From an uncultured Microbacteriaceae bacterium (GTDB taxonomy: Bacteria > Actinomycetota > Actinomycetes > Actinomycetales > Microbacteriaceae): a DNA stretch of 64,000 nucleotides. The translations under genes and the position numbers were made by a program. Of this stretch, positions 8,781-15,616 are shown piece by piece. Each line of letters begins with the position of its first letter. Position 1 is the stretch's first letter. The DNA lies in NCBI GenBank assembly GCA_947487835.1, contig CANKXX010000001.1:558001-622000 (forward strand), written 5' to 3'. Under the pieces are notes generated by a model. It did not search any database. It saw nothing but the letters and a program-made list of their open reading frames with translations, and had not been told where the DNA came from.

Positions 8781-10022
8781 TCAGGCGCCGGGGCCGGGCC
8801 TTGCGTGCCAGGAGTCCTCGAGCATGTGCGGCCGGGCGAGATAGGCGCCCGCGACGCTCGCGGCGACGACCGGCACGAGCAGCATGACGATCGGCACCTG
8901 CCACGACCCCGTCAGCTCGTGCACCAGCCCGAACAGCAGCGGGCCGAGCGCGCCGATGACGTAGCCGAAGCCCTGGGAGAAGCCGCTCAGCACCACCGAG
9001 CCGCGCTGGGTGCGGGTGCGCAGGTTGATGAGCACGAGTGTCACCGGGAACAGGATGGGTCCGAGCCCGGCGAACAGCACCCACAGCCAGGTCGCGGTGG
9101 CCGGGGCGAGCAGTAGTCCGGCGTAGCCGACGACGAAGAAGCCGACGCCGACCTGCACGAGGATGCCGACGTTGCGCATCCGCACCGCGAGGAACGGTAC
9201 GACGATGGCCGCGGGCAGCCCCGCGAACCCGAACAGCGAGAGCAGCGCGCCGGCCGCCGCCGGGGTCTGGTCCGCCGTGTCGACGAGCAGCAGCGGGAGC
9301 CAGGCGAACATGGCGTAGGCGTTGAACGAGGACGCCGCCTGCACGACCATGATCGACCAGGCCACGGGCGACCGCCAGGCGCGGCCGACGGGGCCGGCCG
9401 CGTCGCCCTCGAGCTCCGGCGAGGCCTCCCTGCTCACCCGGCGGCGGTGCTGCACGAGCAGGGCGACCCAGGGCACGAGCGCGATCACGGCGAGCGCGGC
9501 CCACGAGCCGATGGCGACGCGCCAGCCGACCGTGTCGGCGACCGGGGCGGCGATCAGGGTCGGAACGCCCGTGCTGATCGAGAGCATGACCGTGGTGACC
9601 GAGGTGAACAGGCCGATGCGGTCGGGGAAGTAGCGCTTGATCAGGGGCGGCATCAGCACGTTGCCGAATCCCATGCCGGCGAGCGTGAGGGCCGTGGCGA
9701 CGCCGAACACCTCGAGGGAGTCGGACAGGCCGCGCACGGTGTGCCCGACGGCCATCGCCACCAGCGCGCCGACGACCGTGAGCTCGAGGCCCGCCCGCCT
9801 GGCGACGGTGGGCGCGAGGAGGCCGAACAGCGCGAAGCAGACGGGCGGCAGCATCCCGAGCACCCCGACGGAGGCCGTGGTCAGGGGGATGTCGACGCCG
9901 ACCTCGTCGATGATGGGCGAGAAGACCGCGACGGCGCTGCGCAGGTTGAGGGCGAGCACGATGAGGCCGACGACGGCGAGGCCTCTGCCCGCCCAGACGG
10001 GGGCCGGGCGGGGATTCTGCAC
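8781..10022 (-). CDS. MFS transporter, CynX/NimT family
   Basis: Integral membrane protein of 413 residues with about 12 predicted helices in two halves, separated by a cytoplasmic loop (VQHRRRVSREASPELEGD). The first helix carries LIVLALNLRSAVAVFSP, the N/R-S-A signature of the cyanate/2-nitroimidazole (CynX/NimT) subgroup. A conserved MGFGNVLMPPLIKRYFPDR follows helix 4, and SVVLSGFSQGFGYVIGALGP lies in the second half. These proteins export or import small anions and drugs; the substrate here cannot be inferred. It is transcribed alone and converges on the phosphatase gene across the tandem repeat. No ribosome site of note is seen. Confidence 0.88.
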   Translation of the reverse strand: MQNPRPAPVWAGRGLAVVGLIVLALNLRSAVAVFSPIIDEVGVDIPLTTASVGVLGMLPPVCFALFGLLAPTVARRAGLELTVVGALVAMAVGHTVRGLSDSLEVFGVATALTLAGMGFGNVLMPPLIKRYFPDRIGLFTSVTTVMLSISTGVPTLIAAPVADTVGWRVAIGSWAALAVIALVPWVALLVQHRRRVSREASPELEGDAAGPVGRAWRSPVAWSIMVVQAASSFNAYAMFAWLPLLLVDTADQTPAAAGALLSLFGFAGLPAAIVVPFLAVRMRNVGILVQVGVGFFVVGYAGLLLAPATATWLWVLFAGLGPILFPVTLVLINLRTRTQRGSVVLSGFSQGFGYVIGALGPLLFGLVHELTGSWQVPIVMLLVPVVAASVAGAYLARPHMLEDSWHARPGPGA

Positions 10023-10088
10023 CGGTCGATTCTACGGTGGCGCGACCGCACGCCCTGCGCCGCACCGGGGGCTCCTGTCGCACCGCCG

Positions 10089-10094
10089 TAGGCT
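10089..10094 (+). promoter_or_regulatory. -10 box of a probable leaderless promoter
   Basis: TAGGCT ends 6 bases before the ATG at 10101. This puts the transcription start on or next to the start codon, and no Shine-Dalgarno is visible, so the mRNA is probably leaderless. Confidence 0.5.
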
Positions 10095-10100
10095 GGGGCG

Positions 10101-10766
10101 ATGAGCGACTTCGCGCGATTCCTCCCCCTCAGCCAGGGTCCCCGCGGTCCGGAGGCGAAGGTCACGGGCAACTGGAGCAGCGAGATCGCGGTGATCCTCG
10201 AGCAGGTCGCCGACCTGCTCGACGGGCTGACGCCCGAGCAGTGGGAGAGCCCGAGCATGTGCGACGGGTGGCGCATCCGCGACGCCGCGGGGCACATCGT
10301 GTGGCGGCTCGGCTCGAGCACCGGCCGGATGATCGTCACCGGCGGCCGTGCCTGGTTCGGCAAGCGCCTGAACCCGATGGACGCGATCGGCGACCTGAGC
10401 ATCCAGGCCGCCGAGGCCTCCTACGAGGACCTCGTCGACCGCATCCGGGAGATCGCGGACGACAAGCGCATGGGCCGGGGGCGGGTGCGCATCGGCGAGC
10501 TGACCGAGGCCGTCGTGCACGCGTACGACATCTCCCACGCGCTCGGCGTCGACCTGCAGCTGGAGCCGCGGGCCACGGGCGCCGTCGCGCTCGCGCGCAT
10601 CCTCATGGCGCCCACGCCCATCCGGGCCGTCGTGCGGGCCCGCACGCTCACGGCCACGGACGCCGGCTGGCAGTTCGGCAGCGGGCCGGTGCTCAGCGGC
10701 ACCGCATCGACCCTCATCCAGTTCCTGTTCGGCCGCCGCGCGCGCCCCACGCTCGACCCCTCCTGA
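10101..10766 (+). CDS. Maleylpyruvate isomerase N-terminal/DinB-fold protein
   Basis: Protein of 221 residues from the mycothiol-dependent maleylpyruvate isomerase-like family, a four-helix DinB fold. Visible are LLDGLTPEQWESPSMCDGWR, then RDAAGHIVWRLG with the family His, and later ELTEAVVHAYDISHALG with two more His residues that would complete a metal site. Members are predicted metal-dependent thiol transferases that use mycothiol, the actinobacterial low-molecular-weight thiol, but most, like this one, have no known substrate. The gene stands alone on a probable leaderless promoter. The tail LFGRRARPTLDPS is low complexity. Confidence 0.85.
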   Translation: MSDFARFLPLSQGPRGPEAKVTGNWSSEIAVILEQVADLLDGLTPEQWESPSMCDGWRIRDAAGHIVWRLGSSTGRMIVTGGRAWFGKRLNPMDAIGDLSIQAAEASYEDLVDRIREIADDKRMGRGRVRIGELTEAVVHAYDISHALGVDLQLEPRATGAVALARILMAPTPIRAVVRARTLTATDAGWQFGSGPVLSGTASTLIQFLFGRRARPTLDPS

Positions 10767-10866
10767 CCGTCAGCAACCGCACTGCAGGCTGGGGATGCGC
10801 ACCACAGGCTGTCCTGCTTCGACGCGCCCGGTTCCCCCGGTTTCCGTGCGGATGCGGGTGTGAGGG

Positions 10867-10900
10867 AGCCTGTGTTGGTACGAGGAGAGCCTGTATTGGT
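10867..10900. repeat. Two 13-bp direct repeats, 21 bp apart
   Basis: AGCCTGTGTTGGT (10867-10879) and AGCCTGTATTGGT (10888-10900) are repeated with a 21-bp period, two helical turns. They lie in the gap between the DinB-fold gene and the end of the CDGSH gene. I see nothing else in 10767-10970. Confidence 0.6.
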
Positions 10901-10970
10901 CACGCGCTCGTTCCCGGGCGGCGACTCGGCGTCCGGAGTGCGTCCCTCAGCAGGCCGCCCTCGGCTCCCC

Positions 10971-11183
10971 CTACTCGGTGCGGAAGTTGATGGCCTTGTG
11001 GGTGCCGTCGCAGTAGGGCTTCAGGGTCGAGACGCCGCACCGGCAGAGCGCGACCGTGCGCCGGTCCCGGGGCAACGGCTCTCCGTCGGGCGTGACGATC
11101 CGCACGTTGCCCCGCACCAGCAGCGGCCCGTTCGGGCAGGCGACGATCTCGGGCAGGTCCTGCTCCTCGCGCTTCGAGGTCAT
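10971..11183 (-). CDS. CDGSH iron-sulfur domain protein
   Basis: Small protein of 70 residues with one CDGSH [2Fe-2S] domain. The cluster ligands are in CRCGVSTLKPYCDGTH: three Cys and one His in the pattern C-x-C-x2-S-x3-P-x-C-D-G-x-H. CDGSH proteins carry a labile, redox- and pH-sensitive cluster used for electron or cluster transfer. The N-terminal half (EIVACPNGPLLVRGNVRIV) is a short beta region common in single-domain bacterial members. The ATG overlaps the stop of the upstream glycosyltransferase (ATGA), making it the last gene of a coupled three-gene operon with a diiron-type protein, a plausible redox partner. Confidence 0.93.
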   Translation of the reverse strand: MTSKREEQDLPEIVACPNGPLLVRGNVRIVTPDGEPLPRDRRTVALCRCGVSTLKPYCDGTHKAINFRTE

Positions 11184-12244
11184 GTCGGCTCTCCTTCCGC
11201 CGCCTCGGCGACCGTTCGTGAATCCTGTGGGGCGACCTCGCCGGCGGCATCCGGCACCGGCGCGGCGGGGATGCCGCCGCTCGCGAGCGCCGCCGCCACC
11301 CGGCGGCGCAACTCGCGCCTCGGCGTGGCCGCGAACCGCAGCCGGCCGCCCGAGTAGCGCGCGCCCCCGCGGAGCCGGGAGCCCAGCGCGAGCCACACGC
11401 ACACGCCGCGCTCCGCGAGCCAGAGCGGCAGCCAGAGCGCGCTCGTCGCCGGGAAGTGCCGCGTTCCGCCCGCCCGCCGTCGGCCCGCCTCGGCGAGCGC
11501 GACGAGCCCGAGCGCGCCCGCGGCGACCGTGCCGGGCCGCCTCGCCAGCAGGGCGAGGACGACACACGGAAGGATCGACAGCTCGGCGATCAGCCGTGGC
11601 GGCTGGGCGAGGTCGTCGTACGCCTGGCGCACGCGCTGGCCGAGGAAGTGCCGCGCCGAGGGCGGCAGCCGGCGCACGAGCACGTCGTCGGCGCGATGCT
11701 CGCGCCCGCCCGCGGCGCGGATCGTCCGGAGCAGCTCGAGGTTCTCGAACAGGACGTCGCCCGCGTACCCACCTGCGGCCAGCACGAGGGACCGGCGCAC
11801 CGCGAGCGTGCCCGGGTAGTCCGAGCCCAGGGCGCGGTTGAGCAGGGACCGCGACATGTCCCAGCGGGCGTGCCAGGGGCGGGGATCGAAGTAGTTCGCG
11901 GGCCGCACCACGTCGGCCCGGTCGAGCAGTTCGACGACCCGGGACAGCACGTCCTCGGTGTATCGCACGTCGTCATCCGCGATGACGACGCGCTCGGCGC
12001 GGGCGCGGCGCAGGCCCGTCATGACGCCGGCGACCTTGCCGTTGCCGCCCGGCCACGGTTCAGGCGCCACGTGCCGCACCTCGGACGGAAGCACCTGCGC
12101 GTGACGCTCGAAGATCGGCCGCTCCGACCCGTCGACGACGAGGACCGGCACCCACCGGGACAGCTCACGGAGGTATCCGGCGAGCTCGTCCAGCCACGCG
12201 TCGTCCGACCAGCGCAGCGGCAGCACGTATTCGGCGTCGATCAT
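11180..12244 (-). CDS. Glycosyltransferase family 2-like membrane protein
   Basis: Predicted GT-A glycosyltransferase of 354 residues. The nucleotide-sugar fold begins near residue 1 (AEYVLPLRWSDDAW). PWPGGNGKVAGVMTGLRRA is followed by ERVVIADDDVRYTEDVL, whose DDD fits the metal-binding DxD site. An acceptor-side segment, GDVLFENLELLRTIRAAGG, comes next. Two hydrophobic stretches in the last third (LIAELSILPCVVLALLA and LWLPLWLAERGVCVWLALG) suggest membrane anchoring. The start overlaps the stop of the diiron gene (ATGA) and its stop overlaps the CDGSH start, so the three proteins are probably made together. The sugar and the acceptor are unknown. The pairing of a glycosyltransferase with two iron proteins is not explained by any pathway I can name. 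Confidence 0.85.
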   Translation of the reverse strand: MIDAEYVLPLRWSDDAWLDELAGYLRELSRWVPVLVVDGSERPIFERHAQVLPSEVRHVAPEPWPGGNGKVAGVMTGLRRARAERVVIADDDVRYTEDVLSRVVELLDRADVVRPANYFDPRPWHARWDMSRSLLNRALGSDYPGTLAVRRSLVLAAGGYAGDVLFENLELLRTIRAAGGREHRADDVLVRRLPPSARHFLGQRVRQAYDDLAQPPRLIAELSILPCVVLALLARRPGTVAAGALGLVALAEAGRRRAGGTRHFPATSALWLPLWLAERGVCVWLALGSRLRGGARYSGGRLRFAATPRRELRRRVAAALASGGIPAAPVPDAAGEVAPQDSRTVAEAAEGEPT

Positions 12245-13401
12245 GCAGGCAGGGGGTGCTTCTCCGGCACGAGCGACGGTGCATCCTGCGTCGCCGCAGG
12301 CCGCACGGTGGCCGACCCGTTTGAGTCGGCCGAGCCGGCCGGCTGGGCAGACCCAGTGGTCCGCAACGAGCTCGTGCCGGCGGTCCAGGCGTCGAGCACC
12401 TCTTCCCCGGCCCAGCCGTCGACGGCGAGGCAGGCCGCCGCACCGAACATCACGTCGGCCAGGAGGACCGGATCCGACTCCACCAGCCCGCCGGCCAGGT
12501 CGCGACCGGCGATCTGCTCGTGCACGGCATCCGCCTCGACGTGCTCGTCGAAGTACCAGGTCACGTCCTCGCCGTAGCCGAGCCGCCGGAAGCCGTTGCC
12601 GTAGAAGCGGCTGGGGATGGACGAGGTCATCTCGAACGCGGCGAGGTGCCCGACGATGCAGCCGCGGAGGCGACGGTGCAGGCCGAACATCGACATCATG
12701 TTCAGCGAGGCGAGGGTGAGCGCCGACACGGAGTCGACGTAGGCACCGTAGCGGTCGTCGAGACCGAGACCGCGCATGGTGCCGGCGAAGATCGCCGAGT
12801 GCACCCGGGTGGGACGGCCGCCGCCGTACTCGTCCGACTGGATCTCCACGAGCGCCGCCTTGGCGCGGCCGCGCAGTCGCGGGATCGCCCAGGAGTGCGG
12901 GTCCGCCTCCTTCAGCGTGTAGACGGAGCGCTGGATGAGGAACTCGTGCAGCTGCTCGTCCGTGGCCTTCTTCGCGACGAAGCGCGATACCGACGGGCCG
13001 CCGTCGGCGGAGGTGAGGTCGAACAAGGCCTGGGCGACGGCCTCCGCGCTCGGCGCGGGAAGCTCCGGCGTCGGGACGGCGGCGCGCAGCTCGGCCTCGA
13101 ACCGCTCCTCGATGGCGGCGCGGGCCGTGAGGAGGGTCGGGTTCCACTCCCAGCGGTCGTCGACGCCCTCGATGCCGCCGTACTGGAGCTCGTAGAGGCT
13201 GAACAGGGTGAGCTGCAGGTCGTCGTCGCGCAGCAGGTCCGGGGTGCCCGCCAGGGCCGCCCGGACGGCGTCGACCAGGGCGGACGGGTCGGATCCGTGC
13301 CCGAGGAGCACGTCGAACAGGGTGGTGCTTGCCGGGCCGCGGGGGGTGGGAGGGATCATCGGAGCCGTCGAGCTCCGCACAACATCGTCGTTCGCTTGCA
13401 T
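12241..13401 (-). CDS. Iron-containing redox enzyme family protein (haem oxygenase-2-like)
   Basis: Protein of 386 residues of the haem-oxygenase-like diiron (HDO-type) superfamily, all-helical proteins that oxidise diverse substrates. The likely metal ligands are Glu/His in IEGVDDRWEWN, EIQSDEYGGG, and the closing set YFDEHVEADAVHEQIAG, where the spacing D-E-H...D...H is characteristic. The segment RVHSAIFAGTMRGLGLDD is also typical. A disordered Ser/Thr/Pro tail ends the protein. I chose ATG 13401; MIPPTP near residue 15 is an alternative. It heads the operon with the glycosyltransferase and the CDGSH gene. The substrate is unknown; a co-produced CDGSH protein could deliver electrons (inference). 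Confidence 0.82.
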   Translation of the reverse strand: MQANDDVVRSSTAPMIPPTPRGPASTTLFDVLLGHGSDPSALVDAVRAALAGTPDLLRDDDLQLTLFSLYELQYGGIEGVDDRWEWNPTLLTARAAIEERFEAELRAAVPTPELPAPSAEAVAQALFDLTSADGGPSVSRFVAKKATDEQLHEFLIQRSVYTLKEADPHSWAIPRLRGRAKAALVEIQSDEYGGGRPTRVHSAIFAGTMRGLGLDDRYGAYVDSVSALTLASLNMMSMFGLHRRLRGCIVGHLAAFEMTSSIPSRFYGNGFRRLGYGEDVTWYFDEHVEADAVHEQIAGRDLAGGLVESDPVLLADVMFGAAACLAVDGWAGEEVLDAWTAGTSSLRTTGSAQPAGSADSNGSATVRPAATQDAPSLVPEKHPLPA

Positions 13402-13480
13402 GCCCCCAGTCTGCTCGCCGGGGACCGGCGTGACCTGGGGAAAGCGGGAGAAGCACCGGCCACGACAGTGATATGGGACG

Positions 13481-13679
13481 GCGATCGAGGGTGGCGACGG
13501 GAGGGGACGCGCTTCGGCGATCGAGGAGGGGAATGAACGGGGAGGCGCGGCGGCGATCGAGGGCCACGACGGGAGGGGATGCGCTTCGGCTATCGACGAG
13601 GGGGATGAACGGGGAGGAGCGGCGGCGATCGAGGGCCGGGACGGGAGGGGACGCGCGCCGGCGATCGATCGGCGATTCC
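13481..13679. repeat. 36-bp (72-bp higher-order) tandem repeat array
   Basis: Five full 36-base units and one partial unit begin at 13481, 13517, 13553, 13589, 13625 and 13661. Each unit opens with GCGATCGA or a close variant. Odd and even units form two subtypes, giving a 72-bp super-period. The array sits upstream of the diiron operon start (13401) and upstream of the small Lys-rich gene. Because 36 is divisible by 3, long artificial reading frames with 12-residue repeats appear on both strands. I do not count them as genes. Confidence 0.9.
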
Positions 13680-13733
13680 CCCCGCCAGCGCACAGCCGCC
13701 GGACTCCCCTACCGCCCCGACCGCGCGGACCCG

Positions 13734-13739
13734 TATCCT
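13734..13739 (+). promoter_or_regulatory. Candidate -10 box of the small Lys-rich gene
   Basis: TATCCT lies 41 bases before the ATG at 13781. It would give a short leader carrying the GGAG ribosome site at about 13771. Confidence 0.4.
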
Positions 13740-13780
13740 GCAGGGACCGAAGCCGACGCGTTTCGAGAATGGAGCGACTC

Positions 13781-13885
13781 ATGGCCGACAAGTCACCGAA
13801 GAAGAGCAGCACGAAGACGACCGCTGCGAAGTCCCTCAAGGAGAAGCGCGCGGAGAAGCGCGCCAAGCAGGACAAGAAGGGCTGA
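13781..13885 (+). CDS. Small Lys-rich protein, 34 residues
   Basis: A short reading frame, MADKSPKKSSTKTTAAKSL to a KKG C-terminus, of 34 residues. About a third of it is Lys, with many Ala, Ser and Thr, so it should be very basic and disordered. It has a good ribosome site (TGGAG 7 bases before the ATG), a -10-like box upstream, and a strong intrinsic terminator 20 bases after the stop, which together make it a real transcription unit. The composition resembles DNA- or RNA-binding tails such as those of actinobacterial histone-like proteins. A role in nucleic-acid binding is only an inference; I do not recognise a named family. Confidence 0.7.
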   Translation: MADKSPKKSSTKTTAAKSLKEKRAEKRAKQDKKG

Positions 13886-13904
13886 GGCCCCTCGAGGTCA
13901 CGCG

Positions 13905-13935
13905 AAGGAGCCGGGCGGATCGCCCGGCTCCTTTT
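13905..13935 (+). terminator. Rho-independent terminator of the Lys-rich gene
   Basis: A perfect 13-bp stem (AAGGAGCCGGGCG with its complement at 13921-13933), a 3-base loop GAT, and then TT closing a TTTT run. It is the best intrinsic terminator in the window. Confidence 0.9.
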
Positions 13936-14046
13936 CTTCGCCCTCTCGCCCCGCCTCCGTCCGAGGCTGACGGGCAGGTGCCGGATCGGCGGGGCAGGAT
14001 GGGCGGGGCGCTTCTCCCGGCGCCGAACCCGCACCTGGAGGAACGC

Positions 14047-14841
14047 ATGCACATCGACCTGTCGGGCAGGACCGCCCTCGTGACCGGATCCACCCAGGGC
14101 ATCGGGCTCGCCATCGCGACCGGCCTCGCCGCGTCCGGCGCCCGCGTGGCGGTGAACGGGCGGTCGGCCGACAGCACCGCCGCCGCCGCGAACGCGGTGC
14201 GGAAGGCGGTGCCCGGCGCGGACGTCCTGCCCCTCGCCGCGGACATGACGGAGCAGTCCGGGGCGGACACGGCGGCCGAGGCGCTGCCCGAGCTGGACAT
14301 CCTCGTCAACAACCTCGGCATCTTCGGGTCGGCGGCGCCGCTCGAGATCTCGGACGACGAGTGGCGCCGCTACTTCGACACCAACGTGCTGTCGGCGGTG
14401 CGGCTCACCCGCGCGTTCCTGCCGGGCATGATGCAGCGCGGCTGGGGCCGCGTGCAGTACATCGCGAGCGACTCCGCCGTGGTCACGCCCGTGGAGATGA
14501 TCCACTACGGCGCCTCGAAGACGGCTCTGCTCGGCGTCTCCCGCGGCTTCGCCAAGGCGGCGGCGGGGTCCGGCGTCACCGTGAACTCCGTCATCGCCGG
14601 CCCGACCCACACCGGTGGTGTCGAGGACTTCGTCTACGAGCTCGTCGACCGGGACCTGCCCTGGGAAGAGGCGCAGCGGGAGTTCATGCGGCTGCACCGG
14701 CCGCAGTCGCTCCTGCAGCGGCTCATCGAGCCGGAGGAGATCGCGAACATGGTCGTCTACCTCAGCTCGACGTTCGCCTCGGCGACCACGGGCGGCGCCG
14801 TGCGCGTGGACGGCGGCTACGTGGACGCCATCCTCCCCTGA
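14047..14841 (+). CDS. Short-chain dehydrogenase/reductase
   Basis: NAD(P)-dependent oxidoreductase of 264 residues with a complete Rossmann SDR fold. The cofactor motif is TGSTQGIG near residue 14, then ILVNNLGIFG for the NNAG motif, the catalytic Ser in YIASDSAVV, and YGASK for the Tyr/Lys pair. The GGAGG ribosome site 5 bases before ATG 14047 decides the start; the frame is open 69 bases further upstream without support. Arg or Asn after the first strand (VAVNGRSADS) suggests NADP. It is a single gene following the terminator at 13935. The C-terminus VRVDGGYVDAILP is typical. The substrate is unknown. Confidence 0.92.
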   Translation: MHIDLSGRTALVTGSTQGIGLAIATGLAASGARVAVNGRSADSTAAAANAVRKAVPGADVLPLAADMTEQSGADTAAEALPELDILVNNLGIFGSAAPLEISDDEWRRYFDTNVLSAVRLTRAFLPGMMQRGWGRVQYIASDSAVVTPVEMIHYGASKTALLGVSRGFAKAAAGSGVTVNSVIAGPTHTGGVEDFVYELVDRDLPWEEAQREFMRLHRPQSLLQRLIEPEEIANMVVYLSSTFASATTGGAVRVDGGYVDAILP

Positions 14842-14871
14842 TCCCCGTCCAGTAGGGCCCGGTGGGGATCA
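14839..14871 (+). terminator. Possible hairpin terminator after the SDR gene
   Basis: TGATCCCC (14839-14846, including the stop codon) pairs with GGGGATCA (14864-14871) across a 17-base loop. There is no T-run, so this is tentative. Confidence 0.4.
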
Positions 14872-14920
14872 GCAGTCAGCGAGGCTCAGTGCCCTCGACA
14901 GAGCCCGGTGAACTACCCGC

Positions 14921-15394
14921 TCAGCGGGACGCGATCGGGAACGCGATGTCGACGACGGGCTCGTCGGGGCCGGCCGACTCGAAGTCCCCGAAGTACACCT
15001 CGCGGGGCGGGGCGATGATCGTCTCCCCGTGCTCGCCGATTCACTTCTCGACGGCGTCGTAGGCGGTGAGGATCGCGGGGAACTCGACGAGCGGCTTCGG
15101 GATGCTGGCGTACGCCTCGCGGTGCGCCTGCTCCACCCTTGTGGCAGCGGTGACGCCGTCGAGCAGGGCCGGGTCCACCGGGGTGCACACCTCGACCGGT
15201 CCGTCCGCGGTCTCGTCCACGACGCCGTGGTAGATGACCAGAGGGGCGGCGCCGGACCCGCCGGCGGCCTCGATTGCCGCCCGATGACGGTCGACGACCT
15301 CGCCGATCCAGTCGGAGATCGCATCGACCGTGATGCGCCGCTGCTCCGTCAGGACCGTCTGCTCCGGCACTTCCCGCACCGAGACCTCGAACAT
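14921..15394 (-). pseudogene. GyrI-like small-molecule-binding protein, interrupted by an in-frame TGA
   Basis: A cytosolic GyrI/AraC-effector-type protein that would have 157 residues. From ATG 15394, with AAAGGAG 9 bases upstream, the frame reads through the family features VIYHGVVDET and AYASIPKPLVEF up to ILTAYDAVEK. It then meets TGA at 15041-15043. Immediately after it the same frame continues with IGEHGETIIAPPREVYFGDF and ends at a second stop, 14921. Relatives have Trp at the TGA position, so a TGG-to-TGA change explains it. The first piece alone (117 residues) would lack the last strand and the conserved PPREVYFGD face of the ligand pocket. It is divergent from an MFS exporter and may once have served as its sensor. 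Read-through or a sequencing error remains possible. Confidence 0.8.
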
Positions 15395-15460
15395 GGACGC
15401 CACTCCTTTCCCCCGGGGAACTCCGTGTAGTACTTTGTGGACGGTGTGAACATTACGCGC

Positions 15461-15497
15461 TCCGCTGCCTCCGCAGAAGATCTTCCTCGGCAGCGGA
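15461..15497. promoter_or_regulatory. Extended dyad between the GyrI-like pseudogene and the MFS exporter
   Basis: Outer arms TCCGCTGCC (15461-15469) and GGCAGCGGA (15489-15497) flank a perfect inner palindrome GAAGATCTTC (15477-15486). It lies in the divergent promoter region, 120 bases before the exporter start, and is a good candidate operator or leader structure. Confidence 0.45.
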
Positions 15498-15616
15498 ATA
15501 AAGCCGACTCCTTCCGCGCTGTCGGTTGAGCGAATCGGCCCGGCCGATCCCGCACCGACGCCCCCTGCCGGTCCTCCGACGGACCGAAGCACTGCCACGC
15601 TCCTGGACGGACCCCC

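Noticed and set aside
13481-13679. A CRISPR array (36-bp periodicity)
   Set aside because: Units follow each other directly without unique spacers, and no cas genes are near.
13473-13970. Reading frames that encode 12-residue repeats over the 36-bp array
   Set aside because: They exist because 36 is a multiple of three; frames are open on both strands, with no ribosome site, and one runs over the Lys-rich gene and its terminator.
12241-14697. A longer diiron protein starting at 14697
   Set aside because: The upstream part reads through the SDR gene, the terminator and the repeat array; ATG 13401 begins the conserved part.
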